5,419 nucleotides of DNA. Origin: JANOYC01 sp031428675 (GTDB lineage Bacteria > Actinomycetota > Actinomycetes > Actinomycetales > Microbacteriaceae). This document shows positions 1 through 4,918 of the stretch, in pieces (within the stretch, counting starts at the first letter, position 1; each line of letters opens with the position of its first letter). The DNA is taken from assembly GCA_031428675.1 (NCBI GenBank), contig JANOYC010000085.1, positions 1 through 5,419 on the forward strand, given 5' to 3'. The notes beneath the pieces are model-generated. The model saw only the letters and a list, made by a program, of their open reading frames with translations, had not been told where the DNA came from and searched no databases. Both the position numbers and the translations under genes were made by a program.

Positions 1-1104
1 ATAACTCGACTTCGTGAGGCCTGAGCAATCCCATTCGTCGGGTCCGGCCGCCCCCAACCGGTAAGGGTCACCCAGCTGGGAGCTCGCGAATGCGATTGCC
101 GTGGCGACCGATTGCGCGTTCGGAGCCGCGACGGTCGACACCGGTGGCGCCGAAACCGGCGGGGCAGACACGGGTGGGGCAGACTCCGGTGGCGTTGACA
201 CCACCGGCGGCGCAGTCGGGGCGGTCGGCGTCGGATTCGAGACCGGAGCAGGAGCGGGCGGGGCCGTGGGTGCCTTCGGGGTGGTCACGGTGGGATTCGC
301 GGCCGGAGGCGCCTTCGTCACTGACGGCGGCGCCTTCACCGAGTTCTGCACGGCCTCCCAAGCGAGTCCTTCGAGGTACCCGCGTTCGACGGCGACCGAG
401 GTGCCGCGCAGCGATGCGAGCTGTTCGTACATCTGGTCAGCGGTGCCTCGCTGCTCATCAACGCGGGCTTTCGCGTCGGCAGCGGCGGTGAGGGCGGTTG
501 CCAGTGCCGCATCCGCCTCGTCTGCGCGTGCGAGCATGGACTGCTCGGCAACAACCGCTTGCGCGCCGAGAGATTCGGCGGCATTGCGATCTTGCACCGC
601 TTCGTCGTAGATGGCGGCTGATTGCGCGGAAAGCCGCGTCATTGTTCCCAGCCGATTGAGTAGCTTGTCGCTGTCGCCGTCAGACAGGATGAGGGTCAGT
701 GTCAGGTCGAATCCCGCGGACCGCGACAACTGCGCCACCACCTGACCGGCCGCCCGTCCCGAACGAGCGGCACGGGCATCCGCCTCGCTCGCCAACATGC
801 GCAGTCGATCGGCCTCGCGACTGGCTTGGTCGTAGACGTCTCGCGCGATGTTGTACTCCTCGCCGAGCTCCATCGCCACACGATCGAGGTGCACGCTGGC
901 TTCGGCGAGCGACACCGCAAGTTGTTCGATGCGAGCGATCTCGGCGATGGTCGCCGCCTCGCTCGTGCGGGCGGCTTCCACTTCATCCCAGGTGGGGTAG
1001 TTCGGAGCGGCTTCCGCGGCAGACGTCGCGCCGAGGGAAGCGGCAAGCGCTCCGACGACAACGAGGATGAACGCCCCGAGAGGGCGGTGGTGCCGCGCGG
1101 ACAC
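1..1104 (-). CDS. Secreted NlpC/P60 (C40) peptidoglycan endopeptidase with N-terminal coiled coil; 3' end cut by window edge
   Basis: Seen: a GTG start at 1104-1102 opens 368 codons that run off the left edge. Residues 1-32 form a signal peptide (RHHR, a hydrophobic LGAFILVVVGALAASLG core, then AEA before the mature end). Residues about 38-245 are an Ala/Glu/Arg-rich coiled coil. Residues about 250-330 are a Pro/Thr/Ser/Val linker with SAPPV repeats. The catalytic domain then begins with GDPYRLGAAGPDEWDCSGL, in which Cys360 (bases 25-27) is the expected NlpC/P60 nucleophile; the His is beyond the edge. Known: such enzymes (the RipA/RipC type in actinobacteria) cut the D-Glu to meso-DAP or equivalent bond in stem peptides, outside the membrane, often for daughter-cell separation. 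Inferred: secreted septal hydrolase. The start is supported by CGGAG (1119-1115), 10 nt upstream, and by the signal peptide. It lies 27 nt after the stop of a paralogous M23 gene on the same strand, so the two are probably one operon. Confidence 0.9.
   Translation of the reverse strand, partial: MSARHHRPLGAFILVVVGALAASLGATSAAEAAPNYPTWDEVEAARTSEAATIAEIARIEQLAVSLAEASVHLDRVAMELGEEYNIARDVYDQASREADRLRMLASEADARAARSGRAAGQVVAQLSRSAGFDLTLTLILSDGDSDKLLNRLGTMTRLSAQSAAIYDEAVQDRNAAESLGAQAVVAEQSMLARADEADAALATALTAAADAKARVDEQRGTADQMYEQLASLRGTSVAVERGYLEGLAWEAVQNSVKAPPSVTKAPPAANPTVTTPKAPTAPPAPAPVSNPTPTAPTAPPVVSTPPESAPPVSAPPVSAPPVSTVAAPNAQSVATAIAFASSQLGDPYRLGAAGPDEWDCSGLTKSSY
141..200 (-). repeat. Four 15-bp tandem units encoding SAPPV-type linker repeats
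   Basis: Units 141-155, 156-170, 171-185 and 186-200 are imperfect 15-bp repeats (for example ccggtggcgccgaaa and ccggcggggcagaca). On the minus strand they encode Ser/Thr-Ala/Pro-Pro-Pro-Val/Glu pentapeptides inside the flexible linker of the NlpC/P60 protein. Such in-frame repeats can expand or contract without breaking the frame. Confidence 0.75.
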
Positions 1105-1111
1105 TAGCGGG

Positions 1112-1130
1112 AGGCTCCGAAACGGAGCCT
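1112..1130 (-). promoter_or_regulatory. Intergenic hairpin that covers the ribosome binding site of the NlpC/P60 gene
   Basis: AGGCTCCG (1112-1119), loop aaa (1120-1122) and CGGAGCCT (1123-1130) form a perfect 8-bp stem. In the minus-strand mRNA it starts 1 nt after the TAG (1134-1132) of the M23 gene, and its 3' arm contains CGGAG, the only good Shine-Dalgarno for the GTG at 1104. There is no U tract, so it does not look like a terminator. Inference: the stem hides the site until a ribosome finishing the upstream gene opens it, coupling the two hydrolases. Confidence 0.55.
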
Positions 1131-1131
1131 G

Positions 1132-2376
1132 CTAACCAAGCGTGATCCCCTGGTTGCGCATGAACGGGACCGCGTCGGTTGCCACGCCGTTAACGCGAAC
1201 TTCATAGTGCAAGTGGCAACCCGTGGATGCGCCCGTGGTTCCGACCTTGGCAATAGCCTGTCCGACGCCGACTTCTTGGCCGACCTGCACCTTGAGGCCG
1301 CCATTGCCGATGTGCGCATAGCCCGTGCTGATGCCGTCGCCGTTGTCGATGAGCACCCAGTTGCCGTACGTTCCATACCAACCGGCGTATACGACTGTTC
1401 CGCTGTGGGCGGCATAGATGTTGTTGTTGCACGCAGCTCCGATGTCGGTGCCGGAGTGCAAACGCCACGTGCCATAGACCGGATGCGCGCGGTAGCCGAA
1501 TCCGCTGGTGATGCTTCCGGCTGCCGGACGAGCCCACCCGGATGCGCTGATCTCGCCAGCACCCAAGTCGGCAGCGGCGGCAATGCGGGCCCGCACGCCG
1601 GCGATGTAGTCCGATTCCGTGACCGCACGGCGCTCCGTGAGCACGGTCAGTTGCGCGTTGAGCTGCGTTTCGTGCTCCTCTTGCGCGGCAAGCGCAGCGG
1701 CGGCACTCTGTGCCGCGACCTGTGCTGCGACGAAGGCGTCTTGCGCCTCGCCCTTCAGGCGTTCACGCTCGGTGCGAGCAAGTTCGGCTTGGTTGCTCAG
1801 CGCTTGGGCGGTGTTGCGGTCCTGCGTGGCCTTTGTATAGATGTCCTCGGCCTGCTGGCTGAGCTTGCCGGCCGTGCCGAGCATCGAGAGCAGGTCGCCG
1901 ACTTTGTCTCCGTTGAGGAACAGCGTCGTGCTCAGGTCTTTGTTGCCGCTACGGGCGATCTGCGCGGCAAATTGGCCCGCCTTCAAACGGGACTCGTCTG
2001 CGGAGGCTGCGGCCTCATCCGCTTGGGATTGCAACGTGGTGGCCTTGATCGCCGCTTCTTGGAACGCGAGGTCGGCTGCAGCGTAGAGTTCGCCCTTTTC
2101 CATCGCGATCTGCTGAGTCTTCTCGACTTCGGCGCGGAGACCGCCGAGGAGGCCCTGGATGCGGCGGATTTCGGCCTGTGTCGCGGCTTCGCTCGTGCGG
2201 GCGTTGACGACGTCTTGCCACGACGGGTACTCGACGGCGTAAGCGACGGACGAGCCAGCGGCCACCCCGATCGACGCCGTAAGCGCGATGACTACGGCGA
2301 CAGCGACGCGACGGATCCCTCGGAAGCGAGGTCCGTTTTCCGCATCCGCCCCCCGACGGTGGTGCCTGGTAATCAT
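1132..2376 (-). CDS. Secreted M23 (LytM-type) zinc metallopeptidase with N-terminal coiled coil
   Basis: Seen: 414 aa from ATG 2376. Residues about 17-47 are a signal peptide (RFRGIRR, then AVAVVIALTASIGVAAG, AYA before the mature end). Residues about 50-265 are a long coiled coil beginning YPSWQDVVNARTSEAAT. The M23 domain spans about 285-405, with HSGTDIG (His307, Asp311), GYAHIGNG (His355) and CHLHYEV (His388, His390). By comparison with LytM, His307, Asp311 and His390 should bind zinc, and His355 and His388 complete the active site, so the enzyme looks active. Known: M23 enzymes cleave peptide cross-bridges; coiled-coil forms are often controlled by FtsEX-like partners. Inferred: an envelope hydrolase for division or wall turnover. 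Start choice: the frame extends to GTG 2439, but ATG 2376 has GGGGA 4 nt upstream and gives a normal signal peptide, while the extension is encoded by a repeated, probably regulatory stretch. First gene of a two-gene operon with the paralogous NlpC/P60 gene. Confidence 0.9.
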   Translation of the reverse strand: MITRHHRRGADAENGPRFRGIRRVAVAVVIALTASIGVAAGSSVAYAVEYPSWQDVVNARTSEAATQAEIRRIQGLLGGLRAEVEKTQQIAMEKGELYAAADLAFQEAAIKATTLQSQADEAAASADESRLKAGQFAAQIARSGNKDLSTTLFLNGDKVGDLLSMLGTAGKLSQQAEDIYTKATQDRNTAQALSNQAELARTERERLKGEAQDAFVAAQVAAQSAAAALAAQEEHETQLNAQLTVLTERRAVTESDYIAGVRARIAAAADLGAGEISASGWARPAAGSITSGFGYRAHPVYGTWRLHSGTDIGAACNNNIYAAHSGTVVYAGWYGTYGNWVLIDNGDGISTGYAHIGNGGLKVQVGQEVGVGQAIAKVGTTGASTGCHLHYEVRVNGVATDAVPFMRNQGITLG

Positions 2377-2403
2377 CAATCCCCGAATTCGGTGCCCCCA
2401 CGT

Positions 2404-2434
2404 GCAAATCACGCGAGTCACACGGCTCACATTT
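2404..2434 (-). promoter_or_regulatory. Triple 9-bp direct repeat, candidate MtrA-type regulator site
   Basis: On the plus strand ATCACGCGA (2408-2416), GTCACACGG (2417-2425) and CTCACATTT (2426-2434) follow each other with TCAC exactly every 9 bp. A further GTCACATTT sits at 2543-2551. Known: the actinobacterial response regulator MtrA binds 9-bp direct repeats of the GTCACAGCG type and controls cell-wall hydrolase genes. Inferred: an MtrA-like site at the M23 gene, placed in the promoter/leader if ATG 2376 is the true start. Confidence 0.35.
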
Positions 2435-2437
2435 TCC

Positions 2438-2466
2438 ACAGTAACAACGGATGGCGGTTATGCCCA
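2438..2466 (-). promoter_or_regulatory. Possible promoter of the hydrolase operon
   Basis: Minus strand: TGGGCA (2466-2461), 17-bp spacer, TACTGT (2443-2438), a moderate match to housekeeping sigma -35/-10 boxes. It would start transcription near 2431 and give a leader of about 55 nt before ATG 2376, just ahead of the 9-bp repeats. Weak by itself; the position makes it plausible. Confidence 0.3.
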
Positions 2467-2488
2467 GCCTGCGGAACTACTGACGTGC

Positions 2489-2502
2489 GAATCTGAAGAT
2501 TC
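2489..2502. repeat. Short inverted repeat in the divergent intergenic region
   Basis: GAATCT-ga-AGATTC, 6-bp arms with a 2-bp centre, lies in the roughly 265-bp region between the minus-strand M23 gene and the plus-strand tRNA cluster. It could be an operator, but no regulator can be named and chance is possible. Confidence 0.25.
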
Positions 2503-2578
2503 AACCGCAGCTTGAAGCTATCGACAAGACCACAGTTCGGGGGTCACATTTGCGCGATTCGCCGATCTCCGTCTCGGT

Positions 2579-2607
2579 TTTGCACATCGCGGCCGAACCC
2601 GTATGCT
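2579..2607 (+). promoter_or_regulatory. Promoter of the tRNA cluster
   Basis: TTTGCA (2579-2584), 17-bp spacer, TATGCT (2602-2607). The transcript would start near 2614, about 28 nt before tRNA-Glu, a usual arrangement for a stable-RNA operon. No other promoter-like pair of this quality is seen before the first tRNA. Confidence 0.55.
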
Positions 2608-2641
2608 TGACCCTCGGTTGCTTAGGAGTTCTGAACTTCAC

Positions 2642-2717
2642 GGCCCCATCGTTTAGTGGCCTAGGACGCCGCCCTTTCACGGCGGTAGCACGGGTTCGAA
2701 TCCCGTTGGGGTCACCA
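2642..2717 (+). tRNA. tRNA-Glu (anticodon TTC), CCA encoded
   Basis: Cloverleaf: acceptor GGCCCCA pairs with TGGGGTC (2707-2713, one G-U pair), discriminator A2714, encoded CCA 2715-2717. The anticodon stem CCGCC/GGCGG holds loop CTTTCAC with TTC at the anticodon position; the T arm has the normal TTCGAAT loop. First gene of the cluster, 25 nt before tRNA-Asp. Confidence 0.95.
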
Positions 2718-2742
2718 AACATTTCAGAAAACTTCATAGCAA

Positions 2743-2816
2743 GGCCCTGTAGCGCAGTTGGTTAGCGCGCCGCCCTGTCACGGCGGAGGTCGCCGGTTCA
2801 AGTCCGGTCAGGGTCG
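2743..2816 (+). tRNA. tRNA-Asp (anticodon GTC)
   Basis: Acceptor GGCCCTG pairs with CAGGGTC (2809-2815), discriminator G2816. D stem GCGC/GCGC; anticodon stem CCGCC/GGCGG with loop CTGTCAC, anticodon GTC; T loop TTCAAGT. CCA is not encoded (CTGG follows), unlike the neighbouring tRNA-Glu. The anticodon stem is identical to that of tRNA-Glu. Confidence 0.95.
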
Positions 2817-2821
2817 CTGGT

Positions 2822-2851
2822 GAGAAGCCTCTTCGAAAGGAGGGGCTTTTC
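2822..2851 (+). terminator. Terminator-like hairpin between tRNA-Asp and tRNA-Phe
   Basis: AAGCCTCTTC (2825-2834), GAAA tetraloop, GGAGGGGCTT (2839-2848), with pairing extendable outwards to 2822/2851 and a TTTT run at 2847-2850. It starts 6 nt after tRNA-Asp. It may end a Glu-Asp transcript or act as partial terminator or processing signal before tRNA-Phe. A second small hairpin, CGGGG-TCGC-CCCCG (2860-2873), abuts tRNA-Phe. Confidence 0.65.
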
Positions 2852-2874
2852 GTCTCAATCGGGGTCGCCCCCGA

Positions 2875-2947
2875 GGCTCTGTAGCTCAGTTGGTAGAGCG
2901 CACGACTGAAAATCGTGAGGTCACGGGATCGACGCCCGTCGGAGCCA
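2875..2947 (+). tRNA. tRNA-Phe (anticodon GAA), atypical T loop
   Basis: Acceptor GGCTCTG pairs with CGGAGCC (2940-2946, one U-G pair), discriminator A2947. D stem GCTC/GAGC; anticodon stem CACGA/TCGTG with loop CTGAAAA, anticodon GAA. T stem ACGGG/CCCGT closes loop ATCGACG, so position 54 is A instead of the usual T. All 73 nt otherwise fold normally and CCA is not encoded. It is the last tRNA before accessory DNA and thus a candidate integration site. Confidence 0.93.
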
Positions 2948-2950
2948 CTC

Positions 2951-2988
2951 AAACCCCCGCCTAGCTTCTACATGACGGGGGTTTCTTT
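2951..2988 (+). terminator. Rho-independent terminator after the tRNA cluster
   Basis: AAACCCCCG (2951-2959) pairs perfectly with CGGGGGTTT (2976-2984) around a 16-nt loop, followed by CTTT. The arm AAACCCCC also gives a U-rich tail on the opposite strand, so it may work in both directions. It starts 4 nt after tRNA-Phe and marks the end of recognisable core DNA. Confidence 0.8.
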
Positions 2989-3027
2989 ACGTCAACCGGC
3001 ACCCCGTCGCCGAGGCTGTGCCATTAG

Positions 3028-3972
3028 CACGGCGCAGCGCTCGCGCTCGTCGGCGATCGAGCGCAGCTCGCAGCGGTCGGCCGCGGAGGCGTGCTGGACA
3101 TCGCCGCTCAACTCCTCCCCCGCGTGCACGGCATGACGACGGTCCACCGCTTCACCGACCCGGGATATGCCGCACTCACCGTGCAGATTCGACGCGGGGA
3201 GCATTCGTCAGCGCTGTTCGACGAGCTGCACTCGCGCGGGCTTGTCGTCATCCATGAGAGCCCGGGGGCCCTTCGCGACGAGCTCGCCTGCGAGCGGCGT
3301 GACGGCGACGCGATCACGGTTGCGACGAACGACGCGGCCCGCGAACTGAACTCGCGCATCCGCGACGTGCGTGTACGCGCCGGCCAGGTCGACGACCGCC
3401 GCACGACGACCGGCAACGACGGCTTGAGTATCGGACGCGGGGACGTGATCCAAACCAGGCAGAACGACTCCGCGGTGCGCGTCGCGAACCGGCAAACGTG
3501 GGTTGTCCAGAGCGTGAGCGAGGACGGTTCGGTCTGGGCGAAGGAACACAGCACCAGCGGGAAGCGACGCACCGTGCGGCTACCTGCGATGTACGTCGCC
3601 GAGCACACCCATCTCGCGTACGCTTCGACTGCATATGGACTGCAGGGCGCGACGGTTCCCGAGTCGCACACGGTGATCGGCGACGCAATGGATGCCGCGA
3701 GCGTCTACGTCGGAATGACCCGCGGGCGAGACTCGAACCGCCTGCATGTCGTCGCGGCTGACCTCCACGACGCTCGAGAGCAGTTCGTGCTCGCGCTGGA
3801 ACGCGACCGGTCAGATCGCGGACTTTCCCGTGCAGCTCTGGCGGCACGGGAGTCTGTGCGTTGCCTGGCAGCCAGCGCCGACGAGCGACGGCGCGCCCCA
3901 AAACTGCCGAACCTCACCAGCTTCAGGCGAGACACCAACTCCAGCGCGTCAGAGACCGGCCTGCGCCGATGA
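3028..3972 (+). pseudogene. 3' fragment of a conjugative relaxase-helicase (TraA/TrwC, MobF type)
   Basis: Seen: after TAG 3025-3027 the frame is open to TGA 3970-3972. It begins inside helicase motif III (LVGDRAQLAAVGRGG, about 3049-3090), continues through AITVATNDAARELNSRIR and VIQTRQNDSAVRVANRQTW, then motif V (HLAYASTAYGLQGATVPESH) and motif VI (VYVGMTRGRDSNRLHVVA, 3703-3756). Known: full-length relatives exceed 1,000 residues, with an N-terminal relaxase that nicks oriT and a RecD-like SF1 helicase that unwinds the transferred strand. Here the relaxase, Walker A and motif II are absent, so neither nicking nor ATPase activity is possible. Upstream, VAEAV in another frame (about 3006-3020) may be homologous sequence out of frame. 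A start at GTG 3091 gives 293 aa but has no evident function. After RDRSDRGL the C-terminus departs from what I expect for the family. It lies 40 nt after the tRNA terminator: a relic of an integrated element or plasmid. Confidence 0.85.
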
Positions 3973-4236
3973 AACTGCCTTATCTACCTGGCCCGCCCGG
4001 CACTCACAAATGTTGTCGGACTCGAGCCGCGAAGGCAGAGCATCCTGGATCGATGAGCGCCTCGACCAAGCCTTTCCCGGGCTTCCCGTCGGAGCCGCGC
4101 GCTTGCCAACACGCACTCTGTTCCTGTGTGACCGCGCGGACGTTCAGCGGGAACCTTCACTTGGCAAACAGTTCGTACGCAGGTTCTCAGCTCTGGGAGC
4201 GCCCTGTCGACGGCGATGGCCAACGTGCCGGGCATA
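3973..4236. other. Gene-free stretch between relaxase relic and yoeB
   Basis: Open frames exist on both strands, as expected in GC-rich DNA, but none gives a recognisable protein, a good ribosome site or a family motif. It may hold more degraded relaxase sequence. No clear terminator after yoeB, no insertion-sequence ends and no direct repeat of the tRNA-Phe 3' end were found by eye. Confidence 0.5.
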
Positions 4237-4497
4237 CTAATAATGTTCGCGAGCCTGAAGGATCACGACGTGCTCGTCGGTGACGTAGTACACGAGTCGG
4301 TTCACATCGTCGATGCGGCGGGACCAGGCGCCAGCGAGGATGTGCTTTAGCGGTTCGGGTTTGCCGATACCGTCGAAGGGGTCGCGGAGCACGTCCGCGA
4401 TGAGCTGGTTGATTCGCTTCAGCGTCTTGCGATCTTGTGTTTGCCAGTAGACGTAGTCTTCCCACCCATGCGGGTCAAACGCCAAGGACCGCTTCAC
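4237..4497 (-). CDS. yoeB: YoeB/Txe-family mRNA interferase toxin
   Basis: Seen: 86 aa, nearly the same length as E. coli YoeB (84 aa), with family motifs in order: GWEDYVYWQ (11-19), KRINQLIADV (27-36), DPFDGIGKPEPLKH (39-52), LAGAWSRRI (54-62), NRLVYYVTD (66-74) and a terminal EHY. Glu48, Arg67, His85 and Tyr86 match the catalytic Glu46, Arg65, His83 and Tyr84 of E. coli YoeB, so the toxin looks intact. Known: YoeB binds the ribosome and cuts mRNA in the A site, stopping translation; YefM binds and neutralises it. The start is GTG 4497, overlapping the antitoxin stop by 4 nt (GTGA), with no good Shine-Dalgarno of its own, so translation is probably coupled to yefM, which keeps antitoxin in excess. 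It lies in degraded mobile DNA, as expected for an addiction module. Confidence 0.95.
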   Translation of the reverse strand: MKRSLAFDPHGWEDYVYWQTQDRKTLKRINQLIADVLRDPFDGIGKPEPLKHILAGAWSRRIDDVNRLVYYVTDEHVVILQAREHY

Positions 4498-4745
4498 GCG
4501 TCGAGGAGGTCGTGCTGCTCGAACTTGCCACGCCGAGCTCGTTCGATTGCTTCAAGCAGCCGTTCTGCGTTGGCTGGGTTGCGCAGCAGATGAGCGGTTT
4601 CGGTCATCGCGTCGTAGTCGTCCTTGGAGATGATGACCGCGTTACCGTGCTTGGAGACGACCTCGATAGCGGTGTGGTCCTCGTTTACCTGCTGGATTAT
4701 GCCGAACAGGCCTTTGCGCGCGTCGGTCGCAGTCATGGCAGTCAT
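4494..4745 (-). CDS. yefM: YefM/Phd-family antitoxin
   Basis: Seen: 83 aa, same length as E. coli YefM, with TATDARKGLFGII (5-17), VVSKHGNAVIISKDDYDAM (29-47) and ETAHLLRNPANAERLLEAIE (49-68). The N-terminal half is the Phd/YefM DNA-binding and dimer fold; the acidic C-terminal tail (about 50-83) is the YoeB-binding part. Known: the YefM-YoeB complex represses its own promoter, and free YefM is proteolytically unstable. Start: ATG 4745 has AAGGAG (4756-4751) 5 nt upstream; a second ATG three codons on is less well placed. It overlaps yoeB downstream by 4 nt. Upstream, the stop of the truncated hipA frame overlaps its ATG (ATGA, 4745-4742), and its ribosome site and probable operator lie inside that stump. 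Confidence 0.95.
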   Translation of the reverse strand: MTAMTATDARKGLFGIIQQVNEDHTAIEVVSKHGNAVIISKDDYDAMTETAHLLRNPANAERLLEAIERARRGKFEQHDLLDA

Positions 4746-4918
4746 GATCTCTCCTTGAAGGTGGTACTGGATAGCGTACCAATCAGCGGATGCCGTTGGA
4801 GTGTCGATCTGGTCGCAATGTCGTATTCAAAAGATCCTGACGTTCTAGTCCGGTAGATTCTGCCCGCGAGCACCTCTGTGCGGCCCACTACTGTCGTTAC
4901 TTCGTACGCATCAGGCAT
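4742..4918 (-). pseudogene. hipA: Truncated HipA N-terminal fragment
   Basis: Seen: ATG 4918 opens 58 codons: MPDAYEVTTVVGRTEVLAGR, then IYRTRTSGSFEYDIATRS, ending TTFKERS and TGA 4744-4742. The opening resembles HipA N-subdomain 1, where a short beta strand leads to AGxLY and a later SxSFxYD segment. Known: HipA is a Ser/Thr kinase toxin of roughly 400 residues that phosphorylates glutamyl-tRNA synthetase; the kinase core is missing here, so it cannot be a toxin. Resemblance stops near residue 40-45, which may mark the junction with the yefM-yoeB block. It overlaps the hipB relic by 8 nt (ATGCCTGA), the usual tight hipBA arrangement, and the yefM start by 4 nt. The call rests on few residues, but the adjoining HipB relic supports it. 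Confidence 0.65.
4763..4780 (-). promoter_or_regulatory. Candidate YefM-YoeB operator over the yefM promoter
   Basis: GTAC cores at 4764-4767 and 4776-4779 have centres exactly 12 bp apart, and together form the inverted repeat GGTAC...GTACC. Known: the E. coli yefM operator has long and short palindromes with TGTACA cores, spaced 12 bp centre to centre. Only the inner GTAC is kept here. A weak -10 (TACGCT, 4778-4773) falls in the second site; no good -35 is visible. Inference: autoregulatory site. Confidence 0.45.

Noticed and set aside
101..610. Plus-strand Gly/Thr-rich open frame
   Set aside because: Mirror of the Pro/Thr/Ala linker and coiled coil of the NlpC/P60 protein; no ribosome site.
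1112..1130. Intrinsic terminator between the two hydrolase genes
   Set aside because: Perfect stem but no U run on the coding strand, and it overlaps the next gene's ribosome site.
1207..2496. Long plus-strand open frame opposite the M23 gene
   Set aside because: Antisense shadow produced by GC-rich codon bias; it has no family motifs, while the minus strand has a signal peptide and full M23 active site.
2377..2640. A c-di-AMP (ydaO-type) riboswitch upstream of the M23 gene
   Set aside because: Such riboswitches do precede actinobacterial wall hydrolases, but I could not find the conserved core segments on the minus strand here.
2860..3030. Similarity between the tRNA-Phe 5' flank (gtcgcc...gaggctctg) and 3007-3021 (gtcgccgaggctgtg) as an attachment-site repeat
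   Set aside because: The match is short and gapped, and lies at the 5' rather than the 3' end of the tRNA, where integrases normally leave repeats.
3746..4283. Two plus-strand frames covering the end of the relaxase relic and the following spacer
   Set aside because: Overlap a recognised reading frame, lack family motifs and have the composition of out-of-frame GC-rich DNA.
4437..4856. Plus-strand frame of 139 codons over yefM
   Set aside because: Antisense to a clear YefM-YoeB pair with conserved catalytic residues.
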